Assembly (NCBI GenBank): GCA_002726205.1
Contig: PBSL01000013.1
Span: 70,096-134,095 of the forward strand
Direction: 5' to 3'
DNA: 64,000 nt
Origin: Planctomycetaceae bacterium
Lineage (GTDB): Bacteria > Planctomycetota > Planctomycetia > Planctomycetales > Planctomycetaceae
In this document: positions 46,790 through 55,216 of the stretch, one piece after another
Position numbering within the stretch: position 1 is the first letter of the stretch
How the letters are laid out: each line of letters begins with the position of its first letter
Notes under the pieces: model-generated
Databases searched by the model: none
What the model was told of the DNA's origin: nothing
Seen by the model: the letters and a program-made list of their open reading frames with translations, nothing else
Made by a program: the position numbers and the translations under genes

Positions 46790-47845
46790 CTAGTCATCCA
46801 AGACCAGGAACACGTCAGTTTTCTCGACGACGCGGCCCACAATCGCCGCTGTTTCAGATCCGCCTTCCCGGCAGCTTGCGACGAGATGCTCGGCGTCTTC
46901 GGCACGAACACTGATCAACAGGCCCCCGGAGGTCTGGGGGTCAAAGCACATTTCCAACCGCATCGGATCGGCGCCGGCCTGGATCTGCATCAGTGAGTCG
47001 GCCGCATTACGATTTGTCTGGCTGGCCCGCGTGTGGTAGCCGGCAGCAGCCAGTTCCGCTGCGCCGGGCAGAACCGCCAGACATGACGTTTCGATGACGA
47101 GCGTCACATCGCTCGCCTGCGCCATTTCCCCCGCATGTCCTGCCAGGCCAAACCCGGTGATGTCTGTTGCCGCAGAGGCCTTCACACCGCGTGCGGATTC
47201 ACTGGCTCCCTTGTTGAGCATCGCCATGCTCGCTGTCGCCGTAGCCAGTACATTCCCCGGACAGCGGTTCTTCTTGAATGCCGTCGTGATGAATCCGGTC
47301 CCCAGGGGCTTGGTCAACACGAGTCGATCACCTGGTTGGGCGCCCGAGTTGGTAATGAGTTCATCGGGGGTTGCCACCCCGGTGACACTCAATCCGTATT
47401 TGATCTCGGTGTCTCGCACGGTATGCCCTCCGGCAATCACCGCGCCAGCAGCTTTGACACGTTCAGCTCCTCCATTGAGGATCTCTCCAAGAATCTCGAG
47501 GTCGAGCTTGTCGTCGGGAAAACCGACGATATTCAGCGCCGTCCTGGGTTGCCCCCCCATGGCGAAAATGTCGCTGAGGCTGTTGGCGGCGGCAATTTGA
47601 CCAAACAGGTACGGGTCATCGACCAGTGGTGGAAAAAAGTCCAGTGACTGCAGAATCAGCAGATCGTCACGCAACCGGTAAACGCCGGCATCACTGAACC
47701 CTTCGGCTCCGACCACCAGGTTCGGATCGTCGAAGACCGGCAAACCCCGCACGACCTGTGCGGTCCCCTCTTGGGGTAATTTCCCGGCTCACCCTGCGCA
47801 ACTGGCCCAATCGACCAGTCGCTTCTTGCGTCCAAAGATTGCCAT
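46790..47845 (-). CDS. selD: Selenide, water dikinase SelD with selenocysteine (in-frame UGA)
   Basis: SelD makes selenophosphate from selenide and ATP. From the ATG at 47845 the frame reads MAIFGRKKRLVDWASCAG, then TGA (47791-47789), then AGKLPQEGTAQVVRGLP and continues as a typical SelD (DPNLVVG, IAAANSLSDIFAMGG, GGHTVRDTEIKYGL, TDITGFGLAGH, DPQTSGGLL). The UGA aligns with catalytic Cys17 of E. coli SelD and is followed three residues later by the essential lysine (Lys22 here), so it is read as Sec19; the product has 351 residues. A GTG at 47752 would give a shorter protein lacking the active site. An AGGA lies 9 bases before the ATG, and a SECIS-like hairpin at 47747-47763 supports recoding. 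Confidence 0.92.
47747..47763 (-). promoter_or_regulatory. Bacterial SECIS-like hairpin in selD
   Basis: On the minus strand CCGCAC, loop AGGTC, GTGCGG form a perfect 6-bp stem whose loop starts 32 bases after the UGA. Bacterial SECIS elements need a stem-loop just downstream of the UGA with a G among the first bases of the loop, at about 16-37 bases. A competing weaker hairpin (CCCC-AAGA-GGGG) lies just upstream. Confidence 0.65.
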
Positions 47846-47893
47846 CGAGAAATGTCCTGCGGTGGATGATCAGCCTGCAGACGGTTGGGCCGG

Positions 47894-47922
47894 ATTGTAG
47901 CCCGCATGTCCCCGACGACCAA
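47894..47922 (-). promoter_or_regulatory. Probable selD-senB promoter
   Basis: TTGGTC (47922-47917) and TACAAT (47899-47894) are separated by 17 bases on the minus strand and lie 48 bases upstream of the selD ATG. The -10 matches the consensus at 5 of 6 positions, the -35 less well. Confidence 0.5.
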
Positions 47923-47940
47923 CAGCGGATCCGCCACGTT

Positions 47941-47969
47941 TTGACAGCTTCATCGCGGCTGTCTATTCT
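47941..47969 (+). promoter_or_regulatory. Probable promoter of the SDR gene
   Basis: A consensus TTGACA (47941-47946), a 17-base spacer and TATTCT (47964-47969) lie 94 bases before the SDR start. This is the best sigma70-type match noticed in the window. It faces away from the selD promoter, 18 bases apart. Confidence 0.6.
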
Positions 47970-48063
47970 CCGGTGTGTTCCACCAGCTCGCGGCCCGTGG
48001 CGTCTTTGGCTTGAATTATCACCGCGGTGACGCGGCTCGACGACCTCGAAAGGACCAAGCACA

Positions 48064-48840
48064 ATGTCTCTGCAAGGCCAAGTGGCGGTCGTAACCGGTG
48101 GCGGCCGGGGTATCGGCCTGGCGTGCGTTCGGGCTTTGGCCCGTGATGGTGCCTCCGTGATCATCGCGACTCCCGAGGACGATGAACGTCTCGCGGCCGT
48201 CGAGGAACTGCAGTCCCGCGGAGTGGACGTGTTGGGGACAGACACCGACGTGACCTGCGAAGAACAGGTGGCTTCGATGGTCGCACAGGCCAGTGACCGA
48301 TTCGGCCGCATCGACATCCTTGTCAACAATGCCGGCATCATCGGCCCCACCTCGCCTGTCCAGGAAATCCAGCGCCGTGACTGGGATCAGGTCATGGCGG
48401 TCAACGTGACCGGCAGCTACCTGTGCTGTCGCGAGGTTCTGCCCGGAATGATCACTCGACAATCCGGACGGATCATCAATATTGCCTCCACGGCGGGCAA
48501 GATCGGATTCCCGCTGCGAAGTCCGTATGCCGCATCGAAGTGGGCAGTGATCGGATTGACCAAGACACTGGCCGCCGAGGTCGGGCGGCAGGGAATCCTG
48601 GTCAACGCGGTTTGCCCAGGCCCGATTGCCGGCCCTCGCATGGACGCGATCATCGCGGCTCGTGCGGAGAAGACCGGAACACCCGCCGAGGACGTACGCG
48701 CGACCCTCGAGGAATCGACCCTGCTGGGACGATTGATACCGCCCGAGCACATCGCAGAGATGGTCACCTTTCTTGCCTCCGATCGCGCCACCAGTATCAC
48801 CGGGCAGACCCTCGACGTCACCGCCGGGCACCGTGTCTAG
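48064..48840 (+). CDS. Short-chain dehydrogenase/reductase (FabG-like)
   Basis: The 258-residue protein is a classical SDR: cofactor loop GGGRGIG (residues about 12-18), NNAG near 90, a catalytic serine in NIASTAG, YAASK with the catalytic Tyr and Lys, and NAVCPGPIAGPRM after it. It resembles 3-oxoacyl-ACP reductases and sugar-alcohol dehydrogenases; substrate and cofactor (NAD or NADP) cannot be told from sequence. The gene is followed after 37 bases by a carboxymuconolactone-decarboxylase-family gene on the same strand, a pairing found in catabolic operons. An AGGA lies 10 bases before the ATG. Confidence 0.9.
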   Translation: MSLQGQVAVVTGGGRGIGLACVRALARDGASVIIATPEDDERLAAVEELQSRGVDVLGTDTDVTCEEQVASMVAQASDRFGRIDILVNNAGIIGPTSPVQEIQRRDWDQVMAVNVTGSYLCCREVLPGMITRQSGRIINIASTAGKIGFPLRSPYAASKWAVIGLTKTLAAEVGRQGILVNAVCPGPIAGPRMDAIIAARAEKTGTPAEDVRATLEESTLLGRLIPPEHIAEMVTFLASDRATSITGQTLDVTAGHRV

Positions 48841-48877
48841 TCCCCCCATGTCCCTTCTTGTTGACGGAGGCTCGCCA

Positions 48878-49276
48878 ATGACCAACAGCGACACGACACT
48901 CCAGGACCGCCTTGACCGTGGCCGTCTCGTTCTCGACGAAATGCTGGGTCCGGAAACAGCCGCCGAAACTGTGGCACACTGGCAGACAATCTGTCCGGAG
49001 TTCGGCGACTATGTCACCGAGTTTCTTGCAGGAGAGATCTGGAGCAGGCAGGGCCTGGACCGGCGAACTCGCAGCCTGATCTCCATTGCCGCCCTGGCAT
49101 CTCTGGGGCGAACCCGGGCACTGGAACTCAATCTGCAGTTTGCGATCAACAACGGCGCCTCCCGACGCGACATTGTCGAGGCGTTGCTGCAGATTGCTCC
49201 CTACGCGGGCTTTCCGGTGACGTGGGACGCGTTGGCACGCCTCGAACAGGTTTGCCCTCGGAATGACGACTGCTAA
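48878..49276 (+). CDS. Carboxymuconolactone decarboxylase family protein
   Basis: The 132-residue product has the CMD fold signature: LAGEIWSRQGLDRRTRSLISIAALASLGRTRALELNLQFAINNGASRRDIVEALLQIAPYAGFPV, about the usual 120-130 residues. It lacks the CxxC pair of AhpD peroxidases, so it is closer to 4-carboxymuconolactone decarboxylase than to the redox branch. The start is fixed by a GGAGG 7 bases upstream. It is probably co-transcribed with the SDR and may act on a product of that enzyme; the substrate is unknown. Confidence 0.86.
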   Translation: MTNSDTTLQDRLDRGRLVLDEMLGPETAAETVAHWQTICPEFGDYVTEFLAGEIWSRQGLDRRTRSLISIAALASLGRTRALELNLQFAINNGASRRDIVEALLQIAPYAGFPVTWDALARLEQVCPRNDDC

Positions 49277-49300
49277 GACGCCCCGGTGAAACGGCTCACC

Positions 49301-49819
49301 TCACTTCTCGGCGACGACCGGAAAGCCGGCGCCCTTCCAGGCAAAGATTCCGCCAGGATACCGCCGAACGTTAGTGAAACCACATTTCCTGGCCCACATC
49401 GCCGCATTGTGACTACGGCCACAGGCGGTGAATCCACAATAGACGACAATGAGTTTCTCTTTGTCCTTTCCAAGCTGACTTTCGAAATCGGCTTCGGTCT
49501 TACCGTCCGTTTCCGCCGGATCCCAAGTCTCCATCGTGCCCTTGGGAAACAGAAACTGCACTGCACCCGCGATGTGCTGCTTCTTGAAACTTGTCGCGTA
49601 GGGCATCGCGTCCACCAGCACGAGTTCCGGTGTTGTATCGAGCAACGCCTTCAATTCCGCAGTGGTTATGACCTGGTAATCGCCCTCGGCCACTTGCCTG
49701 GCCAGTTTTACAGCGACCTTCTCGGTGACCACTTCCTGTTCAAACTTGTTGTGTCCACATCCCGGCAACGACACGGTCAGTGTGACCAGCAACCCGATAA
49801 GAAATCGGCTCATTTTCAT
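49301..49819 (-). CDS. Rhodanese-domain lipoprotein
   Basis: The 172-residue product begins MKMSRFLIGLLVTLTVSLPGCG, a lipoprotein signal with a Cys at about residue 21, so it is probably anchored outside the cytoplasmic membrane. A rhodanese domain follows (ITTAELKALLDTTPELVLVDAMP, then VVYCGFTACGRSHNAAMWARKCGF and a YPGGIFAWKGAGFPV end). The Cys in VVYCGFTACG is at the catalytic position for sulfur transfer. Its ATG overlaps the stop of the MauE-like gene (ATGA). The pair suggests extracytoplasmic sulfur or thiol chemistry. A second ATG two codons on is also possible. Confidence 0.87.
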   Translation of the reverse strand: MKMSRFLIGLLVTLTVSLPGCGHNKFEQEVVTEKVAVKLARQVAEGDYQVITTAELKALLDTTPELVLVDAMPYATSFKKQHIAGAVQFLFPKGTMETWDPAETDGKTEADFESQLGKDKEKLIVVYCGFTACGRSHNAAMWARKCGFTNVRRYPGGIFAWKGAGFPVVAEK

Positions 49820-50253
49820 GATTGCAGTTCCTCGCCTGTTTTCGCGTTGTCCGTCTTCGGCCACTGCAAGCAGCAGCAAACGACCAGCAAGCCACAATCG
49901 ACCCCGACGGCCTGCCAGGGCGACAGCCCGCTGCCTTCTTCGGACCCAAAACAACCGCACTCGACATCAAGGCCCAAGGCTATCCCGTAACCCAGCACGA
50001 CCAGGAACACAAGGACAAGCACCGACGCCATCCTGGGTGCCCAGTCTCGGCCGATCAACAGGGCCGCAGCAATAATCAGCTCCACGACGATCAGGCCCCA
50101 GGCTGCCAGACCCAGCAGCGGTTCCCAGACAAGACCGTAGCCCCCGATGGTGTCGATGAAATCACTGACATCAAACAGCTTGGCCACCGCGGCCCACAGG
50201 AACACCATCCCCAGGCCAACAGCTCCCAGACGACGACTGGTCTCGCGTGACAT
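49816..50253 (-). CDS. MauE/DoxX-like redox-associated membrane protein
   Basis: The 145-residue protein (start MSRETSRRLGAVGLG) has four predicted membrane segments: GMVFLWAAVAKLFDV, LAAWGLIVVELIIAAALLIG, MASVLVLVFLVVLGYGIALG and VGVDCGLLVVCCCLQW. A loop with VECGCFGSEEG holds two cysteines. MauE-like proteins help disulfide formation or thiol redox in the periplasm, which fits its partner, a rhodanese lipoprotein that overlaps it by 4 bases. An ATG 24 codons further up is disfavoured because it adds a proline/arginine-rich tail. A terminator-like hairpin and a leader ORF precede it on the same strand. Confidence 0.85.
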   Translation of the reverse strand: MSRETSRRLGAVGLGMVFLWAAVAKLFDVSDFIDTIGGYGLVWEPLLGLAAWGLIVVELIIAAALLIGRDWAPRMASVLVLVFLVVLGYGIALGLDVECGCFGSEEGSGLSPWQAVGVDCGLLVVCCCLQWPKTDNAKTGEELQS

Positions 50254-50306
50254 CGGGTATCGCGTCCTACGACTCAAAGGTTTTCTTGGAGGCGTCTGCC
50301 TGAAAC

Positions 50307-50341
50307 AAAAAAGGCCCGGTCGCAACCTCAGCGACCGGGCC
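50307..50341 (-). terminator. Strong rho-independent terminator before the MauE-like/rhodanese operon
   Basis: On the minus strand a perfect 11-bp stem GGCCCGGTCGC / GCGACCGGGCC with a 7-base loop is followed by six T. It lies 54 bases before the MauE-like start and downstream of the leader ORF, so it either ends a short RNA or acts as an attenuator. Confidence 0.85.
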
Positions 50342-50480
50342 TCCGAGTTTCTCGCATACAGGAACGAATTAGGTTCCTGTCGAGATGGTGGTTGCCCTCA
50401 GGACAACCCGCCGGTTTCCCTAAGCGCTACCACCTCTCTGGCTGGTACAACAATATTCCACTGGATCACCTCCTTCCTGA
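50342..50480 (-). ncRNA. Structured leader or small RNA ending at the terminator
   Basis: Upstream of the terminator, on the minus strand, three more hairpins follow one another. TACCA...TGGTA (50428-50447) lies inside the leader ORF. GGTTG...CAACC (50390-50408) follows, with two more pairs inside. ACAGGAAC...GTTCCTGT (50358-50380) has 8 perfect pairs. The row of stems plus a final terminator is typical of an attenuator leader or a small RNA. No Rfam family is recognised by eye, and the 5' end is not defined. Confidence 0.5.
50420..50461 (-). CDS. Putative 13-residue leader peptide with tandem cysteines
   Basis: A GTG start (50461) 7 bases after GGAGG opens a 13-codon frame reading MEYCCTSQRGGSA and ending in TAG. 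The ribosome-binding site, AAGGAGGTGATCC (50475-50463), matches the 3' end of bacterial 16S rRNA over 13 bases, far more than any other gene in the window. Two Cys codons in a row at positions 4-5, before hairpins, a terminator and a rhodanese operon, suggest an attenuation peptide that senses charged cysteine tRNA. This role is inferred from layout; translation is not shown. Confidence 0.45.
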   Translation of the reverse strand: MEYCCTSQRGGSA

Positions 50481-50669
50481 ATCGTGGCCATCACCCGCTT
50501 CCGAACGGAACTCCAGCACCGATCTCCTCACGGGCCTCCATTCCTGCCACGCCGCGTCAGCGTGACCCTGTCGGACCATACTGCTCATTCCATTCCAACA
50601 TGCAAGCACAATCTTGGGATTTGCCAGACAGGGATGCCAAGTCGGCCTCACCGAACACATAATGAACAA

Positions 50670-53600
50670 ATGACACGTTACCTCTTGCTTCTCTGCCTGC
50701 TCCTCCCGCCAGTCGTGGACGAAGCGACTTGTGCCGACGATCGTCCCGGACCGACATTCCGCCGCACGCTCGCCCCGTTACTCGCCCGTCACTGCCTGGG
50801 CTGCCACAGCGGACCCGCCCCCAAAGGCGAATTGGACCTTTCCCAACCAGCCACGTTTCTCAAGGGCGGGGTCTCCGGAGCCGCCGTCGATCCCGGCAAG
50901 CCCGAGGCCAGCTTGCTCTGGAAACGCGTCACGGCCGGGGAAATGCCGCCCAAGCAGCGTTTGACAACCGCCCAACTCAAGACGATCAAACAGTGGATTC
51001 TCAAGGGGGCGGCATTTCCCTCTCCCATCGATGCCTCTCGCTACACCACCTCTGCCCGGGCCGGACGCGACTGGTGGTCCCTTCAGCCTCTCTCAGAGAA
51101 ACCGCCCCCCAGACCGCTTTCGCCCCGCTCCTGGTCAACCAACCCGATCGACGACTTCGTCCTCGAGCAACTCATCGCCGCCCGTCTCTCACCCTCACCG
51201 CCGGCGGCACGCCGCACGCTTGCCCGCCGTCTCAGCTTCGGCCTCCTGGGTTTGCCTCCGGATCCGGACGAGATCGATTCGTTTGTCGCCGACAGGCAGG
51301 ATGAGGCCTGGTTGCGACTTGTCGATCGCTGGCTCGCGCACCCTCACTACGGGGAACGCTGGGCACGCCACTGGCTGGACGTGGTCCGATTCGGCGAGAG
51401 CCAAGGCTTCGAACGTGACAAACTCCGCCCCCATGCCTGGCGTTATCGCGACTGGGTCACCTCGGCACTCAATGCCGACATGCCCTACAACCGGTTCGCT
51501 GCCTGGCAACTTGCCGGCGATGTCTTATCGCCCGGCCGCGCCGACGCGATCGTCGCCACCGGTTTCCTGGTGGCTGGTCCCTACGACGAGGTTGGCAACG
51601 CACAAATCAGCAAGGCGATGAAGCGCGTCGTTCGACAAGACGAACTCGAGGACATCATCAGTGTTGTCGGCCAGTCGTTCCTGGGCCTGACAATTCATTG
51701 CGCGCGCTGCCATGACCACAAGTTCGACCCCATCCCCCAGTCCGAGTACTACCAGCTCGCCGCCGCGCTCGACGGTGTCCGCCACGGACTACGCAACTTG
51801 CCTGCCAAAGCGGAACCACATCGCTCAACCGAACCCGCGGCCACGCTCGCGGTCACAATTGGCGGCCTCCAACAGGCACTCGAACAACTCGAGGCGCCCT
51901 TCCGCGACCAGGTGCTGAAACGGCGGCGCCGCTCCTCCACCGTTCCCGCTCCGCGGCCGTTCGCCCGCTGGGATTTTCAGGGCAACTACCGCGACTCGGT
52001 GGGGAACCTTCACGCCACACCGTCAGGAGATGCCCGCATCGAGCGCGGCCACCTGGTCTTGCCGGGTCGAGCCCATCTCACCACCCCCCCAATCGCTCAA
52101 CCACTTGTTGCTCGCACACTGGAAGCGTGGGTCTATCTCGACGACACCCGACAACGCGGTGGTGGCATCGTGGCCCTGCATTCGGTAACTGCTGAAGCGC
52201 ACGACGCCATTGCTTTTGGTCAATTGCGTCCCGGGCACTGGAACCTCAGCAGCGAAGGAGGCAAACGTTCAGTCGGCTTCGAGGGGCCAGAAGAACGCGA
52301 TGCGGACTCGGGCCTGATTCACCTGGCTTTTGTCTTCAAAGCCGACGGTGCCGTTGTTGCCTATCGCAATGGACAACAGTATGGGCGGCCGATCCGCACG
52401 CGGGGTCCACGAAAGTTTGAACCCGGAGAGGCTCGGATTCTCATTGGCCTCAGACATCTGCCGCCACTTCGCGATCGGCACATCCGCGGCCGAATCTGGC
52501 GTGTGCAGTTTCATACTCGCGCGTTGTCGGCAGACGAGGTCCGGGCATCGGCGGGGCCCTTCAATGTACAAGTCTCCCAGCAGGAACTGCTCGCCGCGAT
52601 GCCACGAGGCGTTCGACGCGAGTGGCAACATCGGCGTTTCGAGATTTCCCAATTGAAACAACTCCAGAAACGATGGACCGCCTGGAAGAGCTACGCCGTG
52701 GTGCCCGTCGCTCCCGAGGCAACTCATCTCCTGAAGCGAGGTAATCCCCGAACGCCGGGACCGGTCGTGACAGCCGGGGCGATTTCCTCGGTCTCTGGGC
52801 CGTCGTCCGATTTCCATCTTGCCGCCGACGCGGCCGACTCGCCGCGTCGACAGGCACTGGCCGACTGGATCACAGACCGTAGCAATCCACTGTTTGCCCG
52901 CGTGATCGTCAACCGCCTCTGGCAGCATCACTTTGGCGTCGGGCTGGTGGAAACGCCCAGCGACTTCGGTTTCAACGGCGGACGCCCCTCGCACCCACAC
53001 CTGCTCGACTGGCTCGCCAACCAACTGATCACTCACGACTGGAGTCTCAAGCACATTCACCGCCTGATCCTCTCGTCGGCCACCTATCAACAATCCTCAC
53101 TTTTTCGCCCCGAAGCGGCCCGGCGTGATTCACGCAACCGCCTGCTCTGGCGACGTTCTCCTCAACGACTGCAGGCTGAGGTGCTTCGCGACAGCCTGCT
53201 TGCCGTCTCGGGTTCCCTGAACCGTTCAATCGGGGGTCCGGGTTATTACGACTTCACCACCTACGTGAACAACTCGCAGTTCTACGAAATCCGTGATCCC
53301 GTAGGGGTAAGTTTCGATCGCCGCAGCCTGTACCGCACCCTCGCTCGTTCCGGACGTAACCCCTTCCTCGATGCTTTTGACTGCCCCGACCCCTCGACGA
53401 AGACTCCCCGACGCGCCGTGACAACCACTCCTCTGCAGGCACTCGCTCTGCTCAACAACGAATTCGGATTCCGCATGGCCGATCGACTCGCCCGGCGAAC
53501 CGCGATCGACACCGGACCGCAACCCGGGGCACAGGTCCAGCGTGTCTTCGCCATCTGCCTTGGTCGCAGTCCCTCACCCATCGAACTTCACGACTCGCGG

Positions 53601-53678
53601 CGTTTTCTTTCCCGGCACGGACTCGCCGCGTTGGCCCGCGTCCTGTTCAACTCCAATGAGTTTCTTTATGTCGATTGA
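50670..53678 (+). CDS. Second PSCyt1/DUF1549/LamG/DUF1553 planctomycete cytochrome protein
   Basis: The 1002-residue product starts with a signal peptide (MTRYLLLLCLLLPPVVDEATC). It has the PSCyt1 heme site CLGCH at 42-46, DUF1549 with CARCH at 344-348, a LamG-like domain at about 430-640 (FARWDFQGNYRDSVGNLHATP, then LEAWVYLDD) and DUF1553 at the C-terminus (NPLFARVIVNRLWQHHFGVGLV, SATYQQSS). The order is the same as in the gene at 32779, but the two have diverged widely. Its stop overlaps the start of the DUF1501 partner. No clear ribosome-binding site is seen; the start was chosen for its signal peptide. Confidence 0.92.
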   Translation: MTRYLLLLCLLLPPVVDEATCADDRPGPTFRRTLAPLLARHCLGCHSGPAPKGELDLSQPATFLKGGVSGAAVDPGKPEASLLWKRVTAGEMPPKQRLTTAQLKTIKQWILKGAAFPSPIDASRYTTSARAGRDWWSLQPLSEKPPPRPLSPRSWSTNPIDDFVLEQLIAARLSPSPPAARRTLARRLSFGLLGLPPDPDEIDSFVADRQDEAWLRLVDRWLAHPHYGERWARHWLDVVRFGESQGFERDKLRPHAWRYRDWVTSALNADMPYNRFAAWQLAGDVLSPGRADAIVATGFLVAGPYDEVGNAQISKAMKRVVRQDELEDIISVVGQSFLGLTIHCARCHDHKFDPIPQSEYYQLAAALDGVRHGLRNLPAKAEPHRSTEPAATLAVTIGGLQQALEQLEAPFRDQVLKRRRRSSTVPAPRPFARWDFQGNYRDSVGNLHATPSGDARIERGHLVLPGRAHLTTPPIAQPLVARTLEAWVYLDDTRQRGGGIVALHSVTAEAHDAIAFGQLRPGHWNLSSEGGKRSVGFEGPEERDADSGLIHLAFVFKADGAVVAYRNGQQYGRPIRTRGPRKFEPGEARILIGLRHLPPLRDRHIRGRIWRVQFHTRALSADEVRASAGPFNVQVSQQELLAAMPRGVRREWQHRRFEISQLKQLQKRWTAWKSYAVVPVAPEATHLLKRGNPRTPGPVVTAGAISSVSGPSSDFHLAADAADSPRRQALADWITDRSNPLFARVIVNRLWQHHFGVGLVETPSDFGFNGGRPSHPHLLDWLANQLITHDWSLKHIHRLILSSATYQQSSLFRPEAARRDSRNRLLWRRSPQRLQAEVLRDSLLAVSGSLNRSIGGPGYYDFTTYVNNSQFYEIRDPVGVSFDRRSLYRTLARSGRNPFLDAFDCPDPSTKTPRRAVTTTPLQALALLNNEFGFRMADRLARRTAIDTGPQPGAQVQRVFAICLGRSPSPIELHDSRRFLSRHGLAALARVLFNSNEFLYVD

Positions 53679-55107
53679 CGATCGAGCAGCTTCCCGACGC
53701 GACTTCCTTGATTTCGCCGCTCACGGCATCGGCAGCACCGCGTTGATGTCGATGCTCTGCGACGAGGCGTCGAGCATGGCGACACCGGCCACCGACCGCG
53801 TCGCAACACCGCACGCCCCGCCCCGGATCCGCCGGATGGTCCATGTCATCGCCACCGGGGGAGTCAGCCAGATCGACACGTTTGACTACAAACCGCAACT
53901 CGACCGACTGCACGGCAAACCACTGGTCAGCAAGAACCGTCCCGACGTCTTTTTCGGGAAGGTCGGCCTGCTGCGCAAGAGTGACTGGGCCTTTCGTCGT
54001 CGTGGAAGAAGTGGTCTTTGGGTTTCGGACCTTTTCCCCCACCTCGCCGAGGTCGCCGACGAACTGACCATCATCAAGTCAATGGTGGCGGAGACATCCA
54101 ACCACACACCGGCCACATTCCAGGAAAACACAGGTTTTCGACTCAATGGATTCCCCGTCCTCGGCGCCTGGCTCTCCTACGGACTCGGCTGCGAATCCGA
54201 AAATCTGCCCGCCCATGTCGTGATTCCCGACCCGCGGGGTTTCCCCGCCGGCGGCTCGATCAACTGGACCAGCGGCTTTCTACCGGCTCAACACCAGGGA
54301 GTCGCGTTGCGAGCCAAAGGGCTCCCAATCGATGATCTCGTCCCGGCCAGAACACTTCCCCGTGGAACCGAAGCGGATACGCGAGTGCTGCTGGCGTCGT
54401 TGAACAGACGCCACGTCCTCGCCCGCCGCGGTGACGATGCTTTGCTGGCGCGAATTCGCAGCTACGAGCTGGCAGCAAGAATGCAATTGGCTGTCCCCGA
54501 GGTCACTGCTCTCGATGGAGAAACCCGCGCCACCCAGGAACTTTACGGATTGCACCGAAAGCCCACTGCCGAATTCGGCCGTGGCTGCCTGCTGGCTCGT
54601 CGCCTGCTCCAAAGCGGCGTTCGTTTTGTCCAACTTTACAGCGGCGGTGCCTTCGGCCGCCCCCGCCACAACTGGGATGGCCACGAGGACATGGTCAAGA
54701 ATCACGGTCGCGAAGCGGCCCGCGTCGATCGGCCTCTGGCGGCGTTGATCAAGGATCTGCGTCGCACCGGCCTGCTCGACGACACGTTGATCCTGTTTAC
54801 CAGTGAGTTCGGACGCACACCCTTTACCCAGTCCAACGCCGGCGTGCTCGGAACCGGACGCGATCATAACCAGGACGGATTCAGTGTCTGGATGGCCGGT
54901 GGTGGCCTCAGAGGAGGCCTGGCCTACGGCAGCACCGACGTCTTCGGCTGGAAAGCCCAGGAGAACATCACCAGTTGGCACGATCTGCACGCCACGTTGC
55001 TTCACTTGCTCGGACTGGACCATGAACAACTGACCTTCTATCACAATGGCATCCAACGCCGATTGACCAACGTCCATGGCCGGGTGATCGAGGCTCTCCT
55101 GGAATGA
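53668..55107 (+). CDS. DUF1501 family protein, partner of the second PSCyt gene
   Basis: The 479-residue product (MSIDDRAASRRDFLDFAAHGIG) has a twin-arginine-like start, then [72 protein letters not shown]...NWDGHEDM and TSEFGRTPFTQ. This is the DUF1501 pattern with aspartate and histidine positions kept. The start codon lies inside the end of the upstream gene (11-base overlap); an ATG at 53656 would add four residues. Function is unknown; export and joint action with the PSCyt protein are inferred. Confidence 0.9.
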   Translation: MSIDDRAASRRDFLDFAAHGIGSTALMSMLCDEASSMATPATDRVATPHAPPRIRRMVHVIATGGVSQIDTFDYKPQLDRLHGKPLVSKNRPDVFFGKVGLLRKSDWAFRRRGRSGLWVSDLFPHLAEVADELTIIKSMVAETSNHTPATFQENTGFRLNGFPVLGAWLSYGLGCESENLPAHVVIPDPRGFPAGGSINWTSGFLPAQHQGVALRAKGLPIDDLVPARTLPRGTEADTRVLLASLNRRHVLARRGDDALLARIRSYELAARMQLAVPEVTALDGETRATQELYGLHRKPTAEFGRGCLLARRLLQSGVRFVQLYSGGAFGRPRHNWDGHEDMVKNHGREAARVDRPLAALIKDLRRTGLLDDTLILFTSEFGRTPFTQSNAGVLGTGRDHNQDGFSVWMAGGGLRGGLAYGSTDVFGWKAQENITSWHDLHATLLHLLGLDHEQLTFYHNGIQRRLTNVHGRVIEALLE

Positions 55108-55216
55108 CCGCCGCCCGGCAGAACCTGGCGGAAGGAGAACGCGCTGCACGCTCGCCGGAGCCTGTGTTACAATGCTGAGATGTCGACGCAACATCCAGCG
55201 TAGTCCGCGAACTGCA

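Noticed and set aside
46790-47752. SelD starting at the GTG at 47752
   Set aside because: This version lacks the conserved active-site residue and lysine; the upstream codons continue the SelD homology through the TGA.
50463-50475. 3' end of a 16S rRNA gene (GGATCACCTCCTT on the plus strand)
   Set aside because: The sequence before it does not match the conserved end of 16S rRNA; it is better explained as a very strong ribosome-binding site on the minus strand.
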